This document shows, in pieces, positions 22,685 to 34,302 of a DNA stretch of 64,000 nt (positions are counted from its first letter, which is position 1; every line of letters starts with the position of its first letter). Under the pieces are notes generated by a model. The model did not search any database, had not been told where the DNA came from, and worked only from the letters and a program-made list of their open reading frames with translations. This DNA comes from Mycoplasmopsis lipofaciens ATCC 35015 (GTDB lineage: Bacteria; Bacillota_I; Bacilli_A; Mycoplasmatales; Metamycoplasmataceae). The stretch lies in contig NZ_JMKY01000001.1 in the NCBI RefSeq assembly GCF_000686585.1, forward strand, positions 1 to 64,000, written 5' to 3'. A program made the translations under genes and the position numbers.

Positions 22685-23929
22685 ATGAAACATCAAAAAA
22701 ATGAAATAAAAAAAAGTGAAGTAATTTGTGAATCTATTACTTGTGAGAAAAGAAAAATTGAAATTAAAAAATTGGAAATGGGTAAATATAGTTATGACCA
22801 TGAAAATCGAAAAGAGAAGGAAGTAAAAAAACGGAGAATAATTCTTTATTTAAAAAGAACTTTTTTTATCTTATTGTCAGCAATAATTTTTAATTTTGGT
22901 GCAATAGCTTTTTTACAAAAAGGTGAAACAATTCCAAGCGGTATATCTGGAATTCCTATGTTAATAACTTTACTTGATCCTGAAAAATTTAGTAAATATT
23001 TTGCCTTATTATATTTAGTATGTAATGTCCCATTATTTGCTATATATGGATGAAGAATAAAACGTGGATTTGTTTTTTTAACATTTATGTTCATGTTTTT
23101 TCAAATTGTTACAAATGCTATTTTTACTCAGGAAGTTGTTTTAAATTGGATACATCACTTTTTTAATGTTGTACCAGGTTGAGAAAGAACTCTAAAAGTT
23201 TCTATAACCGATTCAATAACTGGAATAACTACTTTCAAGGAATTTGAAAATCCATCCTCATGACCAATTTTTATTAATGGTGTTATTGGTTCGGTTTTGT
23301 TGGGGGTTTCGATTGCTTTAGCATGAAAATTTGGTGGCTCCACTGGTGGAACAGACATAATTGCATATTATTATTCAACAAAAAAACAAAAAAGTATTTC
23401 TAGAATGTTAATGGTTGTTTCATTTACAACAACATTTATTTTTCTAATTATTTTTGCTTTTGCTGTGCCGCATAAACCAACTCTTAATGAAATTTTACAA
23501 AGTAAAATGACATACGATTCAAATGGTAATTTATTATATTCAATGGACTACACTCAAGATTTGGGACAAAGAAATATTATTGGTATGAGAGAATTTTCAA
23601 CAATTATTTATATTTTTATAGTTAATGGCTTGATAGCTATAATTTATCCAAAATATAAAAAAGTTACTATGAGTATTTCAACCAAGGATCCAGAATTAGT
23701 TCTTGATTATTTAAAAGAAATAAAGTATTGACACGCATATTCTATAAACAAAGCTACAAGTGGTTATACAGGCCAAGATGTTTATAAAATAGAATCAACT
23801 ATGTTGTTGTTAGAAACAAGAAGTATAACTAGAGATTTAAAACATTTAGATGAAAATGTGTGAATTGAAATAAAACCTGTTTATAACATATATGGCAGGT
23901 TTGCAACTAAATATGTTGATGAAAATTAA
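22685..23929 (+). CDS. YitT-family membrane protein
   Basis: A 414-residue membrane protein. About 55 charged residues precede the first membrane segment (LLSAIIFNFGAIAFL). The family hallmark follows: a segment with IPSGISGIPML and the second repeat GGSTGGTDIIAYYYS. The C-terminal soluble DUF2179-type domain (VTMSIST, then SGYTGQDVYKIESTM) ends the protein. Function is unknown; YitT-type proteins are proposed transporters. A TATAAA 9-14 nt before the ATG and the absence of a Shine-Dalgarno suggest a leaderless mRNA. It has its own terminator. Confidence 0.85.
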
Positions 23930-23934
23930 TTAAA

Positions 23935-23966
23935 AATAATAAGTGGTTTCACTTATTATTTTTAAT
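23935..23966 (+). terminator. Terminator of yitT-like gene
   Basis: AATAATAAGTG / CACTTATTATT stem with loop GTTT, followed by TTT. Confidence 0.8.
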
Positions 23967-23970
23967 TTGT

Positions 23971-24001
23971 AAAAAAAGCAAGTAATGTTACTTGCTTAAT
24001 T
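23971..24001 (-). terminator. Terminator of the asp23-smc operon
   Basis: Perfect stem AAGCAAGTAA / TTACTTGCTT; on the minus strand it is followed by seven T, immediately after the smc stop. Confidence 0.85.
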
Positions 24002-24004
24002 ATT

Positions 24005-26968
24005 TTATTGTTCTTGATATTCAACTTGTTCATCATCCACTAATTTTTTAGCATCAGCTAATTGAATACTGAAGAATGTTGTAACACCACGATTTTGCAT
24101 TGTCGCACCAAATAAACTATCAACACGACTCATTGTACCATGACGGTGTGTGATTACTAAAAATTGTGTTTTTTCTTTTAATTGTTGTAAATATTCTGCA
24201 TAACGGACAACATTTGCTTCATCTAACGCAGCTTCAACTTCATCTAAAATACATAATGGTAATGGACGAGCTTTTAAAATACCAAATAATAATGAAATAG
24301 CTATTAAAGATTTTTCTCCACCTGAGAATAATTTAAGATTCTTAATACTTTTTCCGGGAGGTTGAGCTTCTATTTCTACACCAGAATCTAAAATGTTTTT
24401 AGGATCAGTAAAGTATAGTTTTGCACTACCGCCGCCAAACATACTTGCAAAAACATTATTAAACTCATCATTTACATCATGAATAATGTTTGATAAACGA
24501 GTAGTAATGATTTTATCCATATCAGAAATAGCACTTTCAAGTGTTTCTTTTGCTTGTGTTAATTCTTTTTCGTTTTCAGCAAAATTATTGTAACGTGTTT
24601 CTTCTTCAACAAGTAATTCAAGAGATTCTAAATTAACATTTCCTAGTTTATCAATTTCTTCTCTTAAATCTCTAACAATTTCTTGTGCTTGTTCTCTATT
24701 CATTGTTAAGTGAAATGAACTAGATGCTGATTCATAAGTCATTTTATATTGACTAGCTAAACGTTCTCTTGATTGTTCTAGTAATAATTTTGATTTTTCT
24801 TTATCAGCCATTTTTGTGGCAAATGAACTTAATAATTTTCTTAATGTTGATTCATAATCATTTTGTGTTTGTTGTGTTGAATTAATATCAGCAGCTAAAG
24901 ATTCGACTCTATCATTTTTAGCTCTAAATTGTGCTTCGATAGAAATTTTTTGACTTTCTAAGATTTCTAAATTAGCTTCTTCATTTGCAATAGATACACC
25001 CTTATCTTCCAATTTGAATGTTTCTTTAGATATATTCATTAATTTTATATTTAAATCATCAAACATTGTTTGTTCATTTACTCTTTGAGTTGTTAATGTA
25101 GCAATTTGTTGTTTTCATTGCCCATCTAAGTCCAAGCATGCACGACGATAATTTTTAATTTCATTCATTTTAGTTTCATCTGCTTGCACAGCTGCTTGCA
25201 TACCAGGAAGTAAATTTTCTAATTCCTTAATTTTTTCATCAAAACCCAATAGTGATTGAGCAGTGCTTTTAACACCACCCATAATAACACCACCAACTCG
25301 AATTGTATCTCCGTCTAATGAAACTATCATATAACGTCTTTCAAGAATGTTAGAAATTTTATTTGCACTTTCAATATCAGTTGCAACTATTACATTACCT
25401 AGAAGAAATTTCTTTAATATTTCAAATTGAGGTTCAACGTTTACTAGTTCATGTGCAACAGCAACAAATCCAGGATGTCCTTGTATAGCTAATAAATGAT
25501 CATCTCTAACAAATTTTGGTTGAATTGAACTTAATGGTATAAATGTTGCTCTCCCACCATTATTTTCTTTTAGGAAATTAACGGCTTTAACAGCTGTTTC
25601 TGATTTGTCAACAACTAAGTGTTGTGCAGCATTAGTCAAAATACTATCTATTGCAGCTACATAATCTGTTTCAATTTTGAATAAGTTAGCAACAGTTCCT
25701 TTTAAAGATTTTCCAAAATAGTTTTTATTTTCCAAAATAGTCTTAGTGCCTTTGAAAAGCATAGAGTTATTTTCTTTTTGTTGTTTTAATAAATTTAAAT
25801 GAGTTTCAACTTTTAATAAGGCAGATTTTTTATTGTTCAATTTTATGTTAATTGTATTTATTTCATCGTCGTATTTATTAATCGTTTGTTGATTTTCAAT
25901 AACTTTTTGTTTTATACCATCAATTTCCTTGTTTAAATATTGAACTCTATTGCCATGATTTTTTAATAATGTTTTAAAAGCGATAATTTGTTCTTGTTTA
26001 TTTGCTTCAATAGAACCTTCAGCTATTAATCTTTCTCTTTCATTAGCTCTTGCCATTGAAATGGTTATTTTATTTATTCTTTCTTTTAGATTTTCGTATT
26101 CAATTGAAAGTACTTTTAATTCAGCTTCAGCTTCAGTTTTAAATTGAGTTTTTTGACTGATTTTGGCATTTGATTCAGAAATTCTTCTTTCTAAATCTAT
26201 TCTAGTTTCGTTAACACCTTCTAGCTCTATGCTCAACTCTTCATATTTTTTTCCAAAAATTTCAATATTATCTACTAGCAAACCTACTTCAACACTTTTT
26301 AATTCTTCACTTTTTGCAATATAAATTTTGGCTTTTTCAGCTTGTTTTCTAAGTGGAACTAATTTTCTTTCTATTTCAGCAATTACTAAACGAATTTTTT
26401 CAAGACCTTCTTGAGTTTTGGCTAATTTACTTAATGCTTCTTTTTTTCTAAATTTATATTTTGAAACACCAGCAGCTTCTTCAAAAATTGCTTTTCTTTC
26501 TTCTGCTGTTGCTTCGGCTATATCACTAACTGTACCTTGACTAATTATTGCTAATGAACTTTTTCCAATTCCGCTTTCCATAGCTATGTCTTTAATATCT
26601 TTAAGTAAACAAACTTCACCATTTAAGTAGTATTGGTTACTTCCAGAGCCTCTTTCAAGTACACGACTAATAGAAATTATTTCATGTGGTATTGAACTTA
26701 AACCATCTCTATTATCAAATGTTAATGTAACTGATGCTTTATCCATTGGTTTAGCTGTTTTAGAACCCGCGAAAATAATATCTGACATATTGTCTCCGCG
26801 TAATTCCTTAGCACTTCTCTCACCTAAAACTCATTTTATAGCATCATTTATATTTGATTTACCAGAACCATTAGGTCCAACTATTCCTGCTACACCACCA
26901 TCAAATTTTAAGCATATAGGATCAGCGAATGATTTAAAACCATGTGCTTCAACTTTAATTAATTTCAT
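24005..26968 (-). CDS. smc: Chromosome segregation ATPase SMC
   Basis: Condensin subunit that compacts and segregates the chromosome. At 987 residues it is shorter than the usual 1150-1190. Walker A GPNGSGKSN is at 31-39. The first coiled coil follows, then the hinge near 460-570 (VAAIDSILTNAAQHLVV, RATFIPL). The second coil leads to the ABC signature LFSGGEKSLIAIS near 885 and Walker B CILDEVEAALD near 912. In-frame TGA codons make it look like three pieces under the standard code. TAAGGAGG precedes the ATG at 26968. It is last in the asp23-fakA-plsX-rnc-smc operon, the same rnc-smc neighbourhood as in Bacillus. Confidence 0.96.
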
Positions 26969-27020
26969 GCAAATCCTCCTTAGTTATTTAATTATAATTA
27001 TTAATTTATAACATTTATAA

Positions 27021-27731
27021 TTATTTTTTTAATTTTTCTAAAGCATTATTTGCTGCTGATTCTTCAGCTTTGTTTTTGCTTTTGCCATAACCATAACCAT
27101 AAATTTGATTATCATGAATTGCTTCAGAGTAAAAATGATTTTGGTTTATTGTTGTGGTTTTATATGTAACAGATTGCTTTGAAAAACTTTGTATATATTC
27201 TTGAAAAATAGTTTTTGAATCTTTTAATAAATTTGTATTTTCTAAATTTTCAGCATACAAATATAATGTTTTTTTAAGAAAACTTTGCACTGCTTTTATT
27301 CCCAAATCAAGATATAATGCTGCAATAAATGACTCAAATATATCAGCGCCTACCTTATTTGATTTTATGACTTCGTTATGCATAAGTCCGGGTCCTGTGA
27401 ATAAAAAATTTTTAAAACATAATTTATCGCTTATTTCATTTAAAGAATTTGTACAAACTAATTTTGAACGAATTAGAGTTAATTGTCCTGCATCTAATTT
27501 TTTATACATTTTAAAAATGTATTCGGATGATAAAAATTGAAGTATTGAATCTCCTAAAAATTCTAAATCTTGATAATTATTGTTTCTCGTATATTCTTTA
27601 TTTCTTGATTTTATAAATGATGGATGTGTAAATGCTCTTCTATATATTGCTAGAGTTTTTGGAATAATATCAAACTCTTTAAAAAAATCCTCAATGCTAT
27701 TAAAATCGTATTTTTTTAATTTTATTGACAA
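27021..27731 (-). CDS. rnc: Ribonuclease III
   Basis: Double-strand-specific endonuclease for rRNA and mRNA processing; 236 residues. The signature LEFLGDSIL (near 55-63) with catalytic Glu/Asp, plus the second acidic cluster ADIFESFIAALYLD, form the nuclease domain. A double-stranded-RNA-binding domain covers about 165-235 (KTIFQEYIQS, AEESAANNALEKL). The start is a TTG at 27731, supported by AGAAGGTG upstream and by the family N terminus; no ATG fits. The start lies inside plsX, overlapping by 10 nt. Confidence 0.94.
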   Translation of the reverse strand: MSIKLKKYDFNSIEDFFKEFDIIPKTLAIYRRAFTHPSFIKSRNKEYTRNNNYQDLEFLGDSILQFLSSEYIFKMYKKLDAGQLTLIRSKLVCTNSLNEISDKLCFKNFLFTGPGLMHNEVIKSNKVGADIFESFIAALYLDLGIKAVQSFLKKTLYLYAENLENTNLLKDSKTIFQEYIQSFSKQSVTYKTTTINQNHFYSEAIHDNQIYGYGYGKSKNKAEESAANNALEKLKK

Positions 27732-28729
27732 TTTTCACCTTCTAAATCTTTTTTCACTTGATTTAAAATATTGTTTTCCAATGCAATTTTAATTTGTTCT
27801 AATGCTCCCATGTAAGCTTTTTGATCACTAGATCCATGACTTTTTATTGCTATTCCATCCACACCTGCTATTCAGGCAGCTCCAACATTTCTGTAATCCA
27901 TAATTTTCGAAACATCATTAAATGCATTTTTTAAGAATAAATATCCAATTTTTCTAATAGTTTTTTTCATTATTTGACTTTTGATTAGTTTTTTAAAGCT
28001 TAAAACAGCTCCTTCATAACTTTTAAGAACTAAATTACCGCCATATCCGTCAATTACCGCAACATCACATATGCCTTCTAATAAATCTCTAGTTTCTTTA
28101 AAACCAATATAGTTAATATTCTTATTTTGCTTTAAAATGCTATCAGCATTTCTGGTTATTTCTAAACCTTTATAATCTTCAACACCAATGTTTAATAAAG
28201 CAATTCTAGGAGTGTCAGTTTTTAAAAAAACTTTTGCAAATGAATTTGCAATTTTTGCTCATTCAACAAGATATTCTGTTTTAGTTTCTAAATTTGCTCC
28301 TACATCTAATAATAAAAATTTTCTTCCAACAATAGTTGGCATTAAAGGCATAAATGCTGCTCTACTAACATTTTTTAATCTCTTAAATTTAAAAGTAGAA
28401 GCAGCCAAATACATTCCCGAATCCCCTGATGATAAAACAGCATGTGCCTCGTTATTTATAACTAAATCTATTGCTGTCATCATAGAAGTTTTTTCATGTA
28501 ATGATTGTCTAATATTTTTTACATCAGTAAAGTTTGTTGAGTTATCTACAATAGATATTCTTTTTGGAATTTCAATTTTTTTAGAATTATAGTATTGTTC
28601 GATTTCTGTTTTAGGACCTACTAATATAATTTCATAATTTTCATTTTCTTTAATAAAAGATAAAGAGGCTGCCAATGCAGCTTCTATCCCGTTATCATTA
28701 CCAATAATATCAAAAGCTATTTTAAACAT
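27722..28729 (-). CDS. plsX: Phosphate acyltransferase PlsX
   Basis: Makes acyl-phosphate from acyl-ACP for phosphatidic acid synthesis, or in fatty-acid-scavenging bacteria interconverts acyl donors. 335 residues. The fold markers are visible: FDIIGNDNGIEAAL at the N terminus, SSGDSGMYLAAS, LLDVGANLETK, and GYGGNLVLKSYEG. The start at 28729 follows AGGAGAA. Its neighbour fakA supplies acyl-phosphate from exogenous fatty acids, so the pair fits a lipid-scavenging lifestyle. It is translationally close to rnc downstream. Confidence 0.94.
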
Positions 28730-28739
28730 ATAGTTCTCC

Positions 28740-30377
28740 TTATTCAAAACCAATTATAAAGTGATAATTTGGTTGATTTCCATTTATAATTTCAACTTCG
28801 GCATCATAATGTGCTTGAATATAATTTTGTAATTCATTTGCATCTGCTTCAGATGAATCATTACCATAATAAATTGTAATTAATTCATGATCACTTGTAA
28901 TAATTTTTTTGATAAGGTGTTTAGCAGCTTTAATATATGAATCTTGTGCTGTGATTATTTTAGAATTCTTAATTCCTATGAAGTCACCTTCTTTAATTTT
29001 TATACCATCAATTTTTGTGTTTCTTGTTGCTTGTGTTACTTGACCAGTTGTAATTAATTTTATTGCTTCATTTAAAATTTCATTATTTTCTTTAGCACTT
29101 GCTTCTTTGTTGAAATTTAAAATTGCAGATACTCCTTGAAGTTGACTTTTTGTAGGTATAATAAACACATTTTTATTTACAATTGTTTGAGCCGCTTGTT
29201 CAGCAGCTAAAAATATATTTGAATTGTTAGGTAAAACAAATACATTTTTAGAATTTACAGAATTGATTGCATCAATTATATTTTGTGCAGAAGGATTTTG
29301 TGTTTGACCACTTTCGATAATAGCATCGCATCCAAATTCTTTCATTTTTTCAATAAGTCCAGAACCTAAATTGCAAGATACTATTCCACATTCGAATTGT
29401 TTTTCATTATTTTCTTCATTATTTGAATTAATAATTAAATTTTTGTTTCTACTTTCCGAAGCTTGACGAGTCATATTTTCAGATTTAATTTTGATAAATT
29501 CTCCAAATTTTTGGCCATAATTTAATAAATCTCCAGGTTTTAAAGTGTGACCATGTACTTTTAATATTTCGTTGTCTTGAACACAAACTAATGAGCCTGC
29601 TTTTTTAGAAATTTGTTTTTCAAATTGTTTTTTATTAAATTCCTTTACATTTTTTAATTCGATTATAAATTCTGTACAATAACCAAATTCGCCATCATAT
29701 ACTTCATCACTTTTAATAAATGAATTAATATCTGCTGAATCATCATTAGAAATTTCTACTGGTTTTCCTAATGTATAAAGGTACATACCATTAATAATAG
29801 TTTGTAATCCTTCTCCACCAGAATCTGTTACTCCAACTTCACGCAAAATTTTTAATTTATTAGGCGTATTATTGCATGCTACACGAGAAAATTTATCAGC
29901 AAGTTCAAAAAATTCTTCAAATGATGTTTTAGAAGTAATATTTTTTTCTAATTCTTCAGTAGTTTCTCTAATTACACTTAAAATAGTTCCCTCAACTGGT
30001 TTTAAAACTGATGAATATGCTTTTTCAGTTGCTTTTTTAAAACCTTTAAGTAAACCAATTACATCGACACTATTGTTATTCTCAAAAGCAATTGCAAAAC
30101 CTTTAAAAATTTGACTTAAAATAACACCTGAATTACCTCTTGCGCCATATAGCATATTTTTAGATACAATTTGTGATACTTCTGATAAATCTTTTGAATC
30201 TTGTTTAATTAATGCTTCAACAGCTGCTTGCGCTGTTGAAGACATATTTGTTCCAGTGTCTCCATCTGGGACTGGAAAAACATTTAAAGCATCGATTTTA
30301 TTTTTAGAATTTATTAAATTGTTTGCTCCAGATTTTATTAATTCAGCATATATCTTTCCATCTATATTCTTAATCAT
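28740..30377 (-). CDS. fakA: Fatty acid kinase catalytic subunit FakA (DAK2 domain)
   Basis: 545 residues. The N-terminal DAK2/DhaL-type nucleotide domain has NVFPVPDGDTGTNM (about 32-45) with Mg-binding aspartates and GARGNSGVILSQIF. The middle region (TEFIIEL, then VHGHTLKPGDLL with its reactive His) and the C-terminal domain (ITIYYGNDSSEAD) match FakA/YloV. The protein phosphorylates fatty acids held by a FakB (DegV-type) partner, not present here. The start overlaps the asp23-like stop by 8 nt, and GGGGGAT serves as ribosome site. It is followed 10 nt later by plsX. Confidence 0.93.
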   Translation of the reverse strand: MIKNIDGKIYAELIKSGANNLINSKNKIDALNVFPVPDGDTGTNMSSTAQAAVEALIKQDSKDLSEVSQIVSKNMLYGARGNSGVILSQIFKGFAIAFENNNSVDVIGLLKGFKKATEKAYSSVLKPVEGTILSVIRETTEELEKNITSKTSFEEFFELADKFSRVACNNTPNKLKILREVGVTDSGGEGLQTIINGMYLYTLGKPVEISNDDSADINSFIKSDEVYDGEFGYCTEFIIELKNVKEFNKKQFEKQISKKAGSLVCVQDNEILKVHGHTLKPGDLLNYGQKFGEFIKIKSENMTRQASESRNKNLIINSNNEENNEKQFECGIVSCNLGSGLIEKMKEFGCDAIIESGQTQNPSAQNIIDAINSVNSKNVFVLPNNSNIFLAAEQAAQTIVNKNVFIIPTKSQLQGVSAILNFNKEASAKENNEILNEAIKLITTGQVTQATRNTKIDGIKIKEGDFIGIKNSKIITAQDSYIKAAKHLIKKIITSDHELITIYYGNDSSEADANELQNYIQAHYDAEVEIINGNQPNYHFIIGFE

Positions 30378-30666
30378 TTGTTAATCCCCCAATAAATATG
30401 TTTAATTTGCCAATTTTTTGTTTTGTTTTTTTCAATTCATAACGTAATAAAGAACTAATTGAATTTATAATTGCTTTACAATTTGCATTTTTTAAAACAA
30501 CTATTGTAGCACTAAAATTTCAAATGTTATTTTTAATTTGTTCAATCTTTAAAATCCCAGAACTCAAAACACTTTGTTGCGTTTTATTGTCTTTACAAAT
30601 ACTGTGTACCCCAGGAGTTGATTCCAAAATTTCAACAAACAATTTAAGTACTTGTTCTTGATTCAT
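30370..30666 (-). CDS. Asp23/Gls24-family protein (YloU-like)
   Basis: A 98-residue member of the Asp23/YloU family by position and weak sequence pattern: an N-terminal helix (QEVLK-type), a GVHSI strand, and a C-terminal amphipathic helix before IGGLTND. One TGA encodes Trp. In Bacillus yloU directly precedes yloV (fakA), as here. The start at 30666 is preferred over upstream in-frame ATGs because TGAGG precedes it. It heads the five-gene operon and diverges from recO. Family function is unclear; membrane or envelope stress has been suggested for relatives. Confidence 0.7.
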
Positions 30667-30812
30667 TTTATGCCTCATTTCTCTATTTTCTCTAAGTAGA
30701 AGTAAAAAATAATATTGCATTTAGTATTTTATCAAAATAAATTTTTTTTGTATCTATATAAATAATAATATTAAAATTTAAATTATAGTTCTAATTAGGT
30801 ACAAGGAGAAAA

Positions 30813-31508
30813 ATGGCGGAAAAAATTGAAAAGGTAATTTTGTTAGATATTAACGATTATTCAAATGATGAAAATGCAGGAATTATAACTGTTTTAGGAA
30901 AAAATGGTGTATTTAGTTTATTAGCAATGGGAATAAATAAGGGTAATAGTAAAAATAAAAGTAATTTACAAGTAGGTTCATTAATTGAAATCGAGTATTT
31001 TAAAGCTAGATTAAATAATAAATTAAACAAATTGAAAAAAGCAAAATTACTATATGAAATAGATTATTCAAACAAATTTAATTTAGTTTATGTTGCAAAA
31101 GCAACTAAATTTCTTAAAAATTTCACTTCTAATGCCGTTAACATAATTAATACATATATAGAAACTTTTGAATTTTTAGGTAAAGGATATAATGATTTTT
31201 TATTAACATATTTAATTGCTAACAGTCTCTATTATTTTGGATTAAAACCTAATATTGAGAGTTGTGTGGAATGTAATAGTCCAGGAAATTTATGTGATTT
31301 TGAATTTTATATTGGTGGTTATTTATGTGCCTTACATGCCAAAAAACAAAGATGAACAAAAGAGTTAAAAAGTGTATATTATTTATTTCAAAATTTAAAA
31401 ACTTATATGCAAATATGTATACCACAAGTTAATAACAAAATTTATTTAGAATTATTGCATTATTTAAAGGACAACGGTATTTATATAAATTGAGAGCAAG
31501 AATATTAA
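30813..31508 (+). CDS. recO: DNA repair protein RecO
   Basis: A 231-residue RecO, which anneals DNA and helps load RecA. The N-terminal OB-fold part starts with KVILLDINDYSNDENAGIIT. The C-terminal helical part holds the zinc cysteines CVECNSPGNLC and YLCALHA. Two Trp-TGA codons extend the frame past 31355. AAGGAG lies before the ATG. It is single in its orientation between the divergent asp23 operon and the DHH pair. Confidence 0.88.
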
Positions 31509-31586
31509 AAATAAATATTTAACTACTAATAATTATATATAATTAAAAATACAATTTATTTAACATATGCATATAAGGAGATAATA

Positions 31587-32561
31587 ATGAAAAAAGGAAC
31601 AAGTAGAATAGCAATACGAGCTATTGAAAAATATGATAATATCATTATTTTTCATCATATACGTCCAGATGGTGATTGTTTAGGTAGCCAAGCTGGTTTA
31701 GCACAATTAATACGTGATAATTTTCCTAATAAAAAAGTTTTTACACCAGGTGATAATGCTCATACATTTGATTTTATGAATTATCATTTTGATGAAATTG
31801 ATACAATTGATTTTAAAAATTCATTAGGAATTGTTGTTGATGCTTCATCAAGTGATCGAATTCAGGATTCAAGCTTATTATTAGAAAATAAAATGACAGC
31901 AACACTTAGAATTGATCACCATCCAAATGGTAGTGATATTAAATATGACTACTTATGAGTGGATGAACACTATGTTGCAGCAGCAGAAATGATTGCAAAA
32001 ATTGCAAAGGATGCAAAATGAATTATTTCTAAAAAAGCAGCGGAGCATATTTATTTAGGAATTAATACAGATAGTGGTAGATTTTTATATCCTGATACAT
32101 CTTCAAGAACTCATAAATTGGTAGCACACTTGTATGAAAAAGGTAATTTAGAACCTTGAAAAATACATCAAGAGTTGAGCAAAAGATCGATGATTGATTT
32201 AAAATTTATTGGTGAAATTTTAAGCAACTTTAAAAAGAGTGGAAGAGTTTTATATTTTTTAGTTACTAATGAAATTTTAAAAAAATTTAATTTTGATAGT
32301 TTAAAAGCAGCAATTTTTGTTAATGAGTTAGCTAATATAGATGATAATTCATGTTGAGCATTTTTTGTTCAATTAGAAGACGGAAAAATTAGGGGAAGAT
32401 TGCGTTCTAATGGTCCTCTTGTGAATGTTGTTGCGAAAAAATATGGCGGTGGAGGCCATGATAATGCAGCAGGAATAACATTAAATAGTTGAGATCAAAT
32501 AAATAATGTTCTTGATGACTTAAATAAAGCAATTTTTGAATATGAAAAAGGAAGTAAATAA
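31587..32561 (+). CDS. DHH-family phosphoesterase 1 (NrnA-like)
   Basis: 324 residues. DHH motifs I-IV are present: HHIRPDGDCLGSQ (about 22-34), VVDASSSDRI, the eponymous DHH in RIDHHPNG, and TDSGRFLYP. The C-terminal DHHA1 domain ends with YGGGGHDNAAG. Such proteins in mycoplasmas degrade nanoRNA and dephosphorylate pAp. AAGGAG precedes the ATG. The stop overlaps the start of a paralogous DHH gene (TAATG), so the two are a tandem duplication in one transcript. Confidence 0.92.
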
Positions 32562-33532
32562 TGTTAATAGGTACTTACAATGATGCAACCAAATTGATTG
32601 AAAAATATGATAGTATTGTCATATTTCATCATATACGTCCAGATGGCGATTGTTTAGGAAGTCAATTTGGTTTAAGAGAATTAATAAAATTAAATTATCC
32701 CAATAAAAAAATATACGTATTAGGCGATAATAAAGGCATTTTTGAAAATTTTTTAACTTTCGATTTTGATGATATACCAAGTGACAAAATTCTAAGTAAT
32801 TCATTAGGAATTGTTGTTGATGCAAATTATAAAGAAAGAATTGAATTTAGGGAAATTTTAGATAAAAATCTTTTTCCTGAGACACTTAGAATTGATCATC
32901 ATCCAAATGAAGATGATTTACATAATGTAACCAGATGAGTAGATTCTTCAAGAATAGCAGGCGCTGAAATGATTGCAGAATTAGCCATTCAAAATAAATG
33001 AAAGGTAAACTCTTCCGCAGCTAATTTTATTTTTTTAGGTATTGTTACAGACAGTGGCAGATTTTCTTACTCTAATACTTCTGCGAGAACTCACGAATTA
33101 GTATCATTTTTATATAAAAATGGTTTGGAATCAGAAAAAATCTTTTCAGGTTTAGCACAAACGGAATTAAGCGATTTAAAATTACAAGCTTTATTGATGA
33201 AAAATTTAAAAACAGTCGGTAGAGTAGCTTATACAACAATAACATTAAAGGAAACTTTAGAATTAAATAAAAAACCCAACAATGTGGTAAGACCTAATTT
33301 AATTGGCAATTTAAAAGGTTATCCTTTTTGAGTACAATTCAACGAAGAAGAAGATGGAAGAATTAGAGTTGAATTTCGTTCTAACGGCCCATGCGTTAGA
33401 AATGTTGCACTTAAATGAGGTGGCGGCGGACACGAAAGAGCTTCTGGCGCAATGATTAATTCGTTTAAAGATGTTGATAAACTTATTGAAGATTGCAATA
33501 AAGAAGTTGATAGATTTGAACATCAAAAATAA
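32561..33532 (+). CDS. DHH-family phosphoesterase 2 (NrnA-like)
   Basis: A 323-residue paralogue of the preceding protein. It has the same motif order: HHIRPDGDCLGSQ, VVDANYKERI, RIDHHPNEDD, TDSGRFSYS and GGGGHERASG. All metal-binding Asp/His residues are kept, so both copies look active; they differ most in the middle and before DHHA1. The start overlaps the stop of copy 1 by one base, implying coupled translation. Confidence 0.92.
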
Positions 33533-33567
33533 TTGTTAAATAAATTTATAAATAACAAAGGAAATTT

Positions 33568-34299
33568 ATGTCTTTTATAAAAAATAATAAAATGAGATCT
33601 TCTGTAAGAGAATATACATGTGATAAAAAACTATCAAAAGAAGAAAAAAGTAAATTTATTGAAATTTTACAAAACGTGCCAACAAGCAATAATTTTTTTA
33701 TGTCCTCTTCAATAATTATTGAAGATAAACAAACATTAAAAAAACTTTCTGAAATTACAAATCAATATCAAATAAAAGATTGCTCAATGTTTGTTTTATT
33801 TTTAGCAGATTTTAATAGACTAAATTATATTTTAGATTTGAGAAATCATGAAAATTATGATAAAGGTTTAAATTCTTTATTAGTAGGCACTGGAGATTCT
33901 TTTATTGCTGCAACAATGATTCAAGATGCTGCAACAGAAATGGGTTTAGGAACTTGTTTTATTGGGGGAGTTAGAGGTCATATTGAAGAAATTTCTCAAT
34001 TACTTAAAATTGAAGGAGTAGCTTTACCCATTATTGGAATAACTATTGGTTATCCATTAAAAAAATCACAAATTTTAAAACCTAAACAAAAAACAACATT
34101 TTTTGAAAAATATGATTATAAATTATTAGTAGAAAATGCAAATGAGTATAATGATAATCTCAAAAATTTTTATAATAAATTAGGTATCCCAAATGATTAT
34201 TTTACAAGTGCTTACAATTCATTATGTAGAAATACAGAAGAACCAGATCAAGTAATTAAAAAATGCTGAAATTTAGAAAAAAATAGTAAGGAGAAATAA
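33568..34299 (+). CDS. Nitroreductase-family oxidoreductase (NfsA-like)
   Basis: A 243-residue FMN-dependent nitroreductase. RSSVREY at residues 10-16 is the FMN phosphate-binding start of the family. A central GDSFIAATMIQDAATEMGLGTCFIGG block and GITIGYPLK match NAD(P)H:flavin or nitro reductases of the NfsA/FRP group. One TGA near the end is read as Trp. AAAGGAAA precedes the ATG. deoB follows after 3 nt, so they share a transcript. The physiological substrate is unknown. Confidence 0.87.
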
Positions 34300-34302
34300 A
34301 TA

